Origin: Chthoniobacter flavus
GTDB taxonomy: Bacteria; Verrucomicrobiota; Verrucomicrobiia; Chthoniobacterales; Terrimicrobiaceae
NCBI GenBank assembly: GCA_945863785.1
Contig: CAMBAQ010000012.1
Location: 1-21,033 of the forward strand
Reading direction: 5' to 3'
DNA length: 21,033 nucleotides
Shown here piece by piece: positions 14,750-21,033 of this stretch (its first letter is position 1; every line of letters starts with the position of its first letter). The position numbers and the translations under genes were made by a program. The notes beneath the pieces were generated by a model. That model had not been told where the DNA came from. It made no database searches and worked only from the letters and a program-made list of their open reading frames with translations.

Positions 14750-16291
14750 ATGCCCAACGATCCCGGAAGAAATAGTGACCGAGCTTGGTTCAATGAACCT
14801 GATCGTGAAAGCATACCTTCATCCCGTTCTTCTGATGGAGGGCTCTTTGGTTGGACCGTACTGATTATTGTCTTAATTGGCTTTGCCATCTGCTGCTGGA
14901 TTGGGAGCTATTACATCTTCGGGCATCCTGAGAAACCATTCAGCCATGAAGTCCTAACTAGGCTCAAAAAGATCGATACCCCCAAGCGCTTTGAACTTAC
15001 CGCCGCACCTCGTGGAGAGTTTCTAAGAGCCCCTCAAATTCTTGACCGATTCAACTCCATGAAGCCACGTCAAATGGCCCGCACGAATGAAGTTTTTCTT
15101 CGTAATTACATTCGCAACTTCAAACCTGCAGACGGCCTTGTTCCCTACGTGATCGGCACATTTAACATTTTGGATTCATACGAACTCTCGAATGAGGATT
15201 TTTTTGTTTCGGGGGTTGTTGTGCTAGCTCAATCCAAAGAGAACCCAAACCTTCTCATCGAACAGATTTTTACCTGTAATAAAAAATCCATCCGTAACCT
15301 GCATCGCTCTCTCCTCACGGGTTTAGATATCGACCTCAAACGCGAAAACGAATTGGCAGCGGTTATCAATGTCGAGCATTTGAAAGACGGTCGCGTCAAG
15401 TTGACGACGATTTCGATTCTCTATCCGAGTTACGAATCGGCCCAAGAAAATGGGACCTTCTCGCTGGACCCGCCAGAACGATTGAACGTGAAGGCAGGTC
15501 TCCCTGTTATCGACAAATCTCGTCAAACAGAAGCGGAAGCCAAATACGCCCACTTCCGCCGGAAAACAAAACCTGCCTCCACCATCAATGAAGCTCCAAA
15601 ACAAGAACCCTCACTCGCCAACGCCAATCAGCGCCTCATGCGTGTCGAGAAGCCGCTGGCAGCTAATGACGCTACGCCTACGCCAAGCCCAACCCCTATC
15701 GCTACTCCGATCCCCATTCCTGCAAGCACTCCGCTCCTAGCCACAGTATCGCCCACACCAGAAGCCACCCCTATTTCCGTTCCCTCAGCCACCCCACTCT
15801 TGGCCTCGGTATCACCGACGCCAGAAGCCCGTAAAGCAACACCCCCACGACCAGCTTCGAAGCCAACCGCAACACCAACACCCGCTTTGGTCGTAGCAAC
15901 ACCGAGCCCGACACCAACTCCACCCCAAGCAATCGCTGCATCAAACTCAAAAGTCTGGCAGGTATATGAAGCCGGCAGAATGCCCCGCGGGCGCCTTCTC
16001 GCTCCCTCTGACGTTTCGGATGTCGCATCCAAGGGAACATCCGGTGAGCGCATTTATTTGAATGGGAATTTTAATGTCACGGCCTCTGGTGGCGACCGAG
16101 CTGTCATGCGCCCCACCCAGCGCGGTTCTGATAACATAAGAATCATCGTGCAATACCCGAATGGGATGAAGGCTCCCTCCGACGGCAGTTTCGTCTCTCG
16201 AGATTCGCGCCGCCCATTCCAAGTGATGGATGTTCGTGAAAGCACCGGCGGACAAATCAACGTCTATGTGCGCGAGGTCACGAAGCCTTAG
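14750..16291 (+). CDS. Membrane-anchored protein with a Pro/Thr-rich linker, function unknown
   Basis: The product has 513 residues and I do not recognise its family. Residues 1-32 are polar, 33-57 form one transmembrane segment, and 58 to about 300 form a probable globular domain of mixed charge. Residues of about 307-395 are a low-complexity linker rich in Pro, Thr, Ala and Ser with TPTPSPTP-type repeats. It includes a roughly 21-residue unit present twice (TPLLATVSPTPEA and TPLLASVSPTPEA). The C-terminal 110 residues or so (from VWQVYEAGRMPRGR) look like another folded, beta-rich domain. The architecture suggests a tethered envelope protein. It starts 5 nt after the iron-sulfur gene and overlaps the methyltransferase gene, so the three form an operon. 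Confidence 0.85.
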   Translation: MPNDPGRNSDRAWFNEPDRESIPSSRSSDGGLFGWTVLIIVLIGFAICCWIGSYYIFGHPEKPFSHEVLTRLKKIDTPKRFELTAAPRGEFLRAPQILDRFNSMKPRQMARTNEVFLRNYIRNFKPADGLVPYVIGTFNILDSYELSNEDFFVSGVVVLAQSKENPNLLIEQIFTCNKKSIRNLHRSLLTGLDIDLKRENELAAVINVEHLKDGRVKLTTISILYPSYESAQENGTFSLDPPERLNVKAGLPVIDKSRQTEAEAKYAHFRRKTKPASTINEAPKQEPSLANANQRLMRVEKPLAANDATPTPSPTPIATPIPIPASTPLLATVSPTPEATPISVPSATPLLASVSPTPEARKATPPRPASKPTATPTPALVVATPSPTPTPPQAIAASNSKVWQVYEAGRMPRGRLLAPSDVSDVASKGTSGERIYLNGNFNVTASGGDRAVMRPTQRGSDNIRIIVQYPNGMKAPSDGSFVSRDSRRPFQVMDVRESTGGQINVYVREVTKP

Positions 16292-17402
16292 AGACAGGAT
16301 TCACGATGAGATTGTAGAGGCGGGACCGATGAAGTTTTCCTGCTTCATGGAACTTGCCCTCTACGATTCGCAAGAGGGCTACTATTCCAGCGACCGAGCA
16401 AAAGTGGGACGCGAGGGAGATTTTTTTACCAGCGTGAGTGTCGGGCCCGTTTTTGGCGAGATCCTCGCGGGTCAGTTCCTTGAAATGTGGTCCATTCTTG
16501 GAGAGCCTGATGAATTCACCATCGTCGAACAGGGAGCCAATGATGGCCAACTCTCACGTGACATCATAGATGCCCTTTCCGGCACCCCACTCGCGAACGC
16601 CCACTGGATCATCATTGAACCACTCGAGTCCCTAAAAAACAAACAAGCTCACCTTCTTTCAGGCGCTCATGTTTCCTGGATTTCGTCACCAGACTCGCTT
16701 CCCTCGTTTTGTGGAATTCACTTCTCAAATGAGCTCTTCGACGCACTCCCTGTGGACATTCTTCAGGCACATGATGGGCTATGGAGAGAGCTTTTAGTCA
16801 AATCCGAGAGCGATGTTTTTTTCTTTAGCCCAAAGCAAAGCTTCATCGACGGGATGCCACTTCCTCCCAGGCCTGATGGATTTCTCACCGAACGCCGATG
16901 TGCCCAGAAAGAGCTTCTCCAAGGGATATCGAGTAAAATGGAAAAGGGATTTCTTCTTGCGATCGACTACGGCATGCCTGGCGAAGACCTCCTTGCCGAG
17001 CATCGAAACCGAGGGACGCTCGCCTGCTACTCGAATCATCGGCGTGACGAAAATCCATTGGAACGACCAGGCGAAAAAGACATCACCGCCCATGTTGATT
17101 TTTCATCTCTGTCTCGCGATGCCTGTGCGGTTGGATTGGATTTACGGGGGTTCACCGATCAGCACCACTTTCTTGTCGGAGCCGCAACAAAGTTGCTTCA
17201 AGCCCTGGACGGAAAAACTCCGTCTCCCGAAACGCTCAAAAAACTCCGCTCATTGCGGATGCTGCTCCATCCAGAAACGATGGGATCACAGTTTAAAGTG
17301 ATCTTTTTTTCAAAGGGGTGCGCTGAGAGCCAGCTTCCAAGCGGCTTCTTGCATGCAAGGAATCCCAATCACCTACTTGAAAATCCCTCTACTAGCTTGT
17401 AG
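16266..17402 (+). CDS. SAM-dependent methyltransferase of the MidA/NDUFAF7 family (COG1565)
   Basis: From ATG 16266 the product has 378 residues. Family signatures are LALYDSQEGYYSSDRAKVGR (30-49), GDFFTSVSVGPVFGEILAGQ (51-68 and beyond), the SAM-binding VEQGANDGQLSRDI (86-99), SNELFDALPVD (153-162), AIDYGMPGEDLL, and later GEKDITAHVDFSSLS. The mitochondrial relative NDUFAF7 methylates an arginine of a complex I subunit; the bacterial substrate is not established. The frame extends to an ATG at 16230, but the family begins near LRDRIHDEIVEAGP, so 16266 fits better. It overlaps the preceding gene by 26 nt and converges on smpB. Confidence 0.92.
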   Translation: MCARSRSLRDRIHDEIVEAGPMKFSCFMELALYDSQEGYYSSDRAKVGREGDFFTSVSVGPVFGEILAGQFLEMWSILGEPDEFTIVEQGANDGQLSRDIIDALSGTPLANAHWIIIEPLESLKNKQAHLLSGAHVSWISSPDSLPSFCGIHFSNELFDALPVDILQAHDGLWRELLVKSESDVFFFSPKQSFIDGMPLPPRPDGFLTERRCAQKELLQGISSKMEKGFLLAIDYGMPGEDLLAEHRNRGTLACYSNHRRDENPLERPGEKDITAHVDFSSLSRDACAVGLDLRGFTDQHHFLVGAATKLLQALDGKTPSPETLKKLRSLRMLLHPETMGSQFKVIFFSKGCAESQLPSGFLHARNPNHLLENPSTSL

Positions 17403-17427
17403 CTGGGCAATCCACTTTTCCTGAGCC

Positions 17428-17889
17428 TTACTGGCCCCGTCGATGGAATGCAGAGACCGCCCGCTCCGCCTCTCTCGACTCCACACGTTTCTTTAAATCC
17501 ATTCGCTTATCGGCAGCCTGCTTCCCTTTGCCGATGCCCAACTCGATTTTGACGAGTCCCTTTTTCCAATACATACGCAAGGCCGGAATGGTCAGACCAT
17601 CCCGCTCGATAGCGCCAGCCAGCTTATCTATCTCGACCTTGTGCAACAAAAGCCTTCTCTGGCGCTTCGACTCATGCTGCTCGTGACTCGCACGCTCGTA
17701 GGGTTGGATCGTGCTTTCGAAAAGATAAATCTCTCCATTTTCCAATTTGGCAAAGGCTCCCTGGAGAGACACTAGGCCAGCACGAATGGATTTGACCTCT
17801 GTACCCTTGAGCTCCAACCCGGCCTCAAACCTGTCGAGAATGTGGTAATCTCGCAGGGCCTTTCGGTTGGTGGTAATATCAGATGCCAT
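17428..17889 (-). CDS. smpB: tmRNA-binding protein SmpB
   Basis: The protein has 153 residues. It delivers tmRNA to stalled ribosomes for trans-translation. It begins with the family segment TTNRKALRDYHILDRFEAGL, carries LKGTEVKSIRAGLVSLQGAF (28-47), and RRLLLHKVEIDKLAGAIERD. The C-terminal tail KGKQAADKRMDLKKRVESRE, which mimics codon-anticodon contact, is present and complete. It lies 27 nt after the rpoZ-like gene on the same strand and converges with the methyltransferase gene at a 25-nt gap. Confidence 0.97.
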   Translation of the reverse strand: MASDITTNRKALRDYHILDRFEAGLELKGTEVKSIRAGLVSLQGAFAKLENGEIYLFESTIQPYERASHEQHESKRQRRLLLHKVEIDKLAGAIERDGLTIPALRMYWKKGLVKIELGIGKGKQAADKRMDLKKRVESREAERAVSAFHRRGQ

Positions 17890-17916
17890 ATTTCTGCCGC
17901 TGCACGCAGCAGACCC

Positions 17917-18126
17917 TTAAGCTGCGTCAACCAGAGGCTCGGCGAGGACGATTTTGCCTTGTGCGATTTCAAGAAGAGCTACGTCGGCAAGACCAAGGCT
18001 CAAGCCGGCATCAATGAGAGGGCGGCTGCCAGCGTTGAGTTGGCGAACTCGGCGAGAGACCATGTTGATCAGGACATGGGTCTCAGGAATGACTTTGGAT
18101 GCTTCTTCGATGTATTGAGCTTTCAT
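17917..18126 (-). CDS. rpoZ: RNA polymerase omega-like subunit
   Basis: From ATG 18126 the product has 69 residues. Omega helps fold and hold the beta-prime subunit. The segment ETHVLINMVSRRVRQLNAGS (residues 16-35) matches the conserved omega helix, and VALLEIAQGKI (near 51-61) corresponds to the VALREIAEGKI motif. Upstream in-frame codons reach 18174 but start with residues unlike omega, and a promoter candidate lies at 18173-18200, so I use 18126. It is divergent from rplA and next to smpB. The protein is short, so the family call rests on these two motifs. Confidence 0.85.
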   Translation of the reverse strand: MKAQYIEEASKVIPETHVLINMVSRRVRQLNAGSRPLIDAGLSLGLADVALLEIAQGKIVLAEPLVDAA

Positions 18127-18172
18127 AAATATATTACCGAACTTGGCGATTTTCTTCGCCTGCGGAGGGTGC

Positions 18173-18200
18173 AAACTAGTCTGCTAAACCCCACAGTCAA
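18173..18200 (-). promoter_or_regulatory. Promoter candidate for rpoZ-smpB
   Basis: On the minus strand TTGACT (18200-18195), a 16-base spacer and TAGTTT (18178-18173) form a candidate promoter 46 bases upstream of the rpoZ start. It mirrors the rplA promoter candidate in spacing and in -10 sequence. Confidence 0.45.
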
Positions 18201-18219
18201 ATTTTTTTTGGTTTTTTAT

Positions 18220-18247
18220 TTGACATGTAAGGTTAACCCTTTAGCTT
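18220..18247 (+). promoter_or_regulatory. Promoter candidate for rplA-rplJ-rplL
   Basis: A consensus TTGACA (18220-18225), 16 bases, then TAGCTT (18242-18247). Transcription would start near 18254 and give a leader of about 60 bases before rplA. That leader contains a small hairpin GACC-ACAA-GGTC (18283-18294), which may be part of an L1 site, though I cannot show the L1-binding pattern. Confidence 0.55.
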
Positions 18248-18315
18248 CTCGCCTCCCAACCAAGGAAAAATCAACAGCAGGAGACCACAAGGTCGCTCGC
18301 ACTGCACAATATTAA

Positions 18316-19017
18316 ATGCAAAAAAAACGCAGCAAGCGCTATCGCGCAGCGGAAGCAAAAATCGAGTCGCATCGCAAGTATCAGCTCACTGATGCCATTG
18401 AGATCCTCAAAACCCTTCCCGCACCAAAGTTTGATCAAACCGTCACCCTCTCTTTCAAGCTGGGCGTAGATCCCAAGCAGAGTGACCAAATGGTTCGCGG
18501 CACCTGCCCACTGCCCAACGGCAGCGGAAAAAACGTGCGCGTCCTCGTATTCGCCACCGGCCAAGCCGCTGAGGCAGCCAAGGAAGCCGGCGCTGAATTC
18601 GTCGGTTTCGAAGATCTCATTAAAAAAGTCACCGGCGGATTTTCTGACTTCGACGTCGCAGTCGCCACTCCAGCAGCAATGGCCGAAGTTCGTAAACTTG
18701 GTCGCGTCCTCGGACCACGTGGTTTGATGCCGAATCCAAAGACGGGAACCGTTACTGACGACACAGCCAAAGCTGTCAAGGAAGTCAAAGCCGGCCGCGT
18801 CGAATTCAAACTCGATAAAAACGGAAACGTTGCTGTTCCTGTTGGTAAATTTTCTTTCGACGGAAAATCGCTTCTTGAGAATGGCGCCGCTGTCATTGAC
18901 GCCGTCATCAAATCCCGCCCACCGACAGCCAAGGGCTCATTTGTTCAAGCCATCACACTGAGCGCCACCATGTCACCCGGTCTCTCGGTTGATCCTTCAT
19001 CGTTCCTGAAACACTAA
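18316..19017 (+). CDS. rplA: Large-subunit ribosomal protein uL1
   Basis: The protein has 233 residues, forms the mobile L1 stalk and can repress its own operon. The core contains KKRSKRYRAAEAKIE, VLVFATGQAAEAAKEAGAEF, the signature GRVLGPRGLMPNPKTGTVTD, and SRPPTAKGSFVQAITLSATM near the end. The length matches E. coli L1 (234 residues). It is the first gene of its operon here; rplK, which nearly always precedes it, is absent. No Shine-Dalgarno sequence lies close to the start. Confidence 0.98.
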   Translation: MQKKRSKRYRAAEAKIESHRKYQLTDAIEILKTLPAPKFDQTVTLSFKLGVDPKQSDQMVRGTCPLPNGSGKNVRVLVFATGQAAEAAKEAGAEFVGFEDLIKKVTGGFSDFDVAVATPAAMAEVRKLGRVLGPRGLMPNPKTGTVTDDTAKAVKEVKAGRVEFKLDKNGNVAVPVGKFSFDGKSLLENGAAVIDAVIKSRPPTAKGSFVQAITLSATMSPGLSVDPSSFLKH

Positions 19018-19027
19018 TTATTAAATC

Positions 19028-19549
19028 ATGAGACCCGAGAAAACCTTAATCGTCTCCGACGTTCGCGAGAAGCTCAAAGCCTCTCCCTACCTTCTCATCG
19101 TTGACTTCACCGGCATGAAAGTGCCGCACTTCGAGACCCTGCGAACCAAACTCAGCGAAGCAGGAGCAAAAATTAGCGTTGTAAGAAACACCTTTTTGCG
19201 CATCGCAGCCCAAGAATTGCAGATGCCAGAAATGTCCGAGTGTCTCACAGGCCAGACCGCTATGGTCACTGGCGATGTGGATATTTGCGCTGCAGCCAAA
19301 GTCCTCAAGACATTTGCAGCCGAGTTCAAAAAGCCCACCGTCAGAGCCGGCGTCCTCGACAATGCCGCTCTTTCAGCAGCCCAAGTTGCCGTCTTGGCCG
19401 ACTTGCCAAGCAAAGACGTCCTGCGCGCCACACTCCTGGGACTCCTTCAGGCCCCCGCAAGCCAACTCGTTCGCGTCCTCAACGAACCCGGTGCCAGCTT
19501 GGCTCGCGTTCTCAAGGCCAAAGGCGACTCCATGGGAGGCGCGGAATAG
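19028..19549 (+). CDS. rplJ: Large-subunit ribosomal protein uL10
   Basis: The protein has 173 residues and is the base of the L7/L12 stalk. The N-terminal rRNA-binding domain (LIVSDVREKLKASPYLLIVD, then FTGMKVPHFETLRTKL and ISVVRNTFLRIAAQE) is typical, and the C-terminal helix that carries the L12 dimers (LASRLVRVLN-type, here ASQLVRVLNEPGASLARVL) is present. It begins 10 nt after rplA, with ATTATTAAATC and no Shine-Dalgarno sequence before the ATG. Confidence 0.97.
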   Translation: MRPEKTLIVSDVREKLKASPYLLIVDFTGMKVPHFETLRTKLSEAGAKISVVRNTFLRIAAQELQMPEMSECLTGQTAMVTGDVDICAAAKVLKTFAAEFKKPTVRAGVLDNAALSAAQVAVLADLPSKDVLRATLLGLLQAPASQLVRVLNEPGASLARVLKAKGDSMGGAE

Positions 19550-19568
19550 TTCCAAAAGAATTTCGCCT

Positions 19569-19664
19569 GTCCGCCGTAAGGTTGGCAGACGACTAACAAG
19601 AAAACACAAACCGGTTCCTTGTCGGTCTGGCGGCGCCAGACTCAAATTCACCGAAGCCTCGGTG
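19569..19664 (+). promoter_or_regulatory. Three hairpins in the rplJ-rplL gap
   Basis: The 144-base gap holds an imperfect hairpin GTCcGCC...GGCaGAC (19569-19590), a perfect GTCTGGC-GGC-GCCAGAC (19625-19641), and CACCGA-AGCC-TCGGTG (19649-19664). None is followed by a U run; the last is 29 bases before rplL. They may protect the rplL message or regulate its extra synthesis, since L12 is needed in several copies per ribosome. Confidence 0.5.
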
Positions 19665-19693
19665 GGCGACAATACCAAAAAAATACTAAATAT

Positions 19694-20071
19694 ATGGCAG
19701 ATACAAATGCACTCGTCGAGCAACTCAGCGGACTCACCGTCCTAGAAGTAGCCGATCTCGTCAAACAACTCGAAGAAAAATGGGGCGTCAGCGCAGCGGC
19801 ACCAGTAGCCGTAGCAGCAGCAGGCCCAGGGGCAGCAGCAGCTCCCGTAGAGGAAAAAACCTCCTTCGACGTCATCCTTACTGATGCCGGATCAAATAAG
19901 ATCGGCGTCATCAAAGAAGTGCGCGCAGCTGTGGCAGGCCTCGGTCTCGCTGAAGCCAAAGCTCTCGTTGAGAGCGCACCTAAAGCCCTCAAAGAGGGTG
20001 TCACCAAGGAAGAAGCCGCTGAGATCAAGAAAAAGATCGAAGCCGCCGGCGCCAAGGTCGAAATCAAGTAA
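19694..20071 (+). CDS. rplL: Large-subunit ribosomal protein bL12 (L7/L12)
   Basis: The protein has 125 residues and forms the flexible stalk that recruits translation factors. The N-terminal dimerisation domain is ALVEQLSGLTVLEVADLVKQ (6-25); residues 34-53 are an Ala/Pro/Val hinge; the C-terminal domain contains EKTSFDVILTDAGSNKIGVI (54-73) and KEVRAAVAGLGLAEAKALVE (74-93). I start at ATG 19694 (MADTNALVEQ), the family start; upstream in-frame codons run through the hairpins. Before the ATG is CAAAAAAATACTAAAT, without a Shine-Dalgarno sequence. Confidence 0.98.
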   Translation: MADTNALVEQLSGLTVLEVADLVKQLEEKWGVSAAAPVAVAAAGPGAAAAPVEEKTSFDVILTDAGSNKIGVIKEVRAAVAGLGLAEAKALVESAPKALKEGVTKEEAAEIKKKIEAAGAKVEIK

Positions 20072-20083
20072 GCCAGTTTCAAC

Positions 20084-20124
20084 CCCGCAGAGAGAAAAGA
20101 TTTTTTTCTTGCGCTCTCTGCGGG
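20084..20124 (+). terminator. Long hairpin between rplL and rpoB (attenuator or processing site)
   Basis: CCCGCAGAGAG (20084-20094) and CTCTCTGCGGG (20114-20124) pair perfectly over 11 bp, and AAGA/TCTT (20097-20100 / 20107-20110) extends the stem inwards around a T6 loop. No U run follows the stem. It stands 12 bases after the rplL stop, the position where E. coli has an attenuator and an RNase III site that lower rpoB expression. Confidence 0.6.
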
Positions 20125-20260
20125 CCCCTTGAATTTCTCTCGTTCGCTTCAAAAGCAAAACAAGCCATCTGACGAATCCAATCAAAACAAATTCTAGCTC
20201 CGTCAACGAAAGAATGCGCGATACCAGCGCCTTTTTTCCGTCGGCGGATATTTTCGTTTT

Positions 20261-20285
20261 TGACCATCGCCAGATGACCATCGCC
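20261..20285 (+). repeat. 11-bp direct repeat in the rpoB leader
   Basis: TGACCATCGCC occurs at 20261-20271 and again at 20275-20285, separated by AGA (period 14 bases), 43 bases upstream of the rpoB start. The rest of the 256-base rplL-rpoB gap shows the hairpin at 20084-20124 and no gene. Confidence 0.7.
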
Positions 20286-20327
20286 GAATAATCCGGCAAA
20301 ACCCACTAGCGGCATCTCACAAATACC

Positions 20328-21033
20328 ATGTCTGAACGCATCCACTTCGGAAAATTGAAAGAGGCTATCGAGCCACCAAACCTCATTGAATTGCAGCTCA
20401 ATTCTTATCACGAGTTTTTTCAAAAAGATGTCCCCCTTAACAAACGCAGGGACGTTGGCCTTCAGGCCGTCTTTCGTGAATTTTTCCCGATACTTGGCTT
20501 CGAAGACAAGTCCTCACTCGATTTTGTAAGCTACGAGCTCGGCGAGCCAAAAATGTCTGCTCTCGAATCTCAGCGTGAGGGTCAGACCTACAGCGCCGCT
20601 CTTTATGTGACTTTCCGCTACAAAGACGAGCGGAGCACGAAAGAGGAAAAAGTTTACATGGGTGAATTGCCACTCATGACCCAGCAGGGCACTTTTGTCA
20701 TTAATGGTGCAGAGCGCGTCGTTGTATCTCAGCTGCACCGCTCGCCTGGCATTTGTTTCGAGACATCCGTTCACACCAACGGTAAGATCCTTCACGGATT
20801 CCGCATCATTCCTGATCGCGGTTCATGGATTGAAGTTCAATTCGACACGAGCGATCTCATCTACGTCTATCTCGATCGCCGCAAACGCCGCCGGAAATTT
20901 CTGGCCACCACATTTCTTCGCACCCTCGGATATCCGAACGACGAAGATATCATCAACCTTTTCTATAAAACCGAGGACCTCAAACTCAGCGAGAAACTCG
21001 ATGAGGAAGTCATTGCAACGAAAGTTCTCATTG
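20328..21033 (+). CDS. rpoB: RNA polymerase beta subunit, N-terminal part (cut by the window edge)
   Basis: The frame opens at ATG 20328 (MSERIHFGKLKEAIEPPNLI) and stays open to the window end, giving 235 residues. It is the large catalytic subunit of RNA polymerase. The conserved N-terminal features are NLIELQLNSYHEFFQ (18-32) and the block MGELPLMTQQGTFVINGAER (111-130) followed by VVVSQLHRSPG, which is nearly invariant in bacterial beta subunits. It follows rplL in the usual order, after an unusually structured 256-base gap. Confidence 0.97.
   Translation, partial: MSERIHFGKLKEAIEPPNLIELQLNSYHEFFQKDVPLNKRRDVGLQAVFREFFPILGFEDKSSLDFVSYELGEPKMSALESQREGQTYSAALYVTFRYKDERSTKEEKVYMGELPLMTQQGTFVINGAERVVVSQLHRSPGICFETSVHTNGKILHGFRIIPDRGSWIEVQFDTSDLIYVYLDRRKRRRKFLATTFLRTLGYPNDEDIINLFYKTEDLKLSEKLDEEVIATKVLI

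Noticed and set aside
15628..16053. Glycine/valine-rich minus-strand ORF opposite the Pro/Thr linker
   Set aside because: Its repeats are the reverse complement of the proline-threonine codons of the real gene.
18435..18932. A 165-codon minus-strand ORF opposite rplA
   Set aside because: It lies entirely within rplA and has a composition expected of an antisense frame.
19619..19693. An upstream TTG start for rplL
   Set aside because: The added 25 residues pass through hairpin sequence and are unlike any L12; the family start is MADTNALVEQ.

Overview
The window is a ribosomal-protein and transcription-machinery region of a bacterial chromosome, most probably from the PVC superphylum and within it Verrucomicrobiota. 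Four things point there. The order L5-S8-L6-L18-S5-L15-SecY has no S14 (rpsN) and no L30 (rpmD), as I recall for Chlamydiae. The short RpoZ-like protein, the MidA-type methyltransferase and the membrane proteins have a verrucomicrobial look. Start codons almost never have a Shine-Dalgarno sequence. No mobile element, CRISPR array, tRNA or rRNA gene was found.

Layout: (1) 1-10554, minus strand: a long ribosomal-protein operon read rplD-rplW-rplB-rpsS-[secreted coiled-coil protein]-rplV-rpsC-rplP-rpmC-rpsQ-rplN-rplX-rplE-rpsH-rplF-rplR-rpsE-rplO-secY-map (map runs off the left edge). rplC and rpsJ, which normally precede rplD, are absent. A structured leader, a candidate 28-codon leader ORF and a possible promoter (10551-10759) stand in their place. 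(2) 10816-14368, minus strand: mutL, a GNAT acetyltransferase, a sugar-nucleotidyltransferase with a left-handed beta-helix tail, and a small lipoprotein. (3) 14409-17402, plus strand: an A-type iron-sulfur carrier, a membrane-anchored Pro/Thr-rich protein and a MidA-family methyltransferase, tightly packed. (4) 17428-18126, minus strand: rpoZ-like gene and smpB. (5) 18316-21033, plus strand: rplA-rplJ-rplL-rpoB (rpoB runs off the right edge), without the usual rplK, nusG and secE upstream.

Most genes serve translation, protein export (SecY, Map), ribosome rescue (SmpB) and transcription (beta and omega-like subunits). The points most worth a second look are a signal-peptide coiled-coil protein between rpsS and rplV, a SecY with an apparent eleventh transmembrane helix, the rplD leader with a small ORF overlapping the rplD start by ATGA, a MutL with a degraded endonuclease site, a palindrome over a likely leaderless start between mutL and the iron-sulfur gene, and hairpins in the rplJ-rplL and rplL-rpoB gaps.
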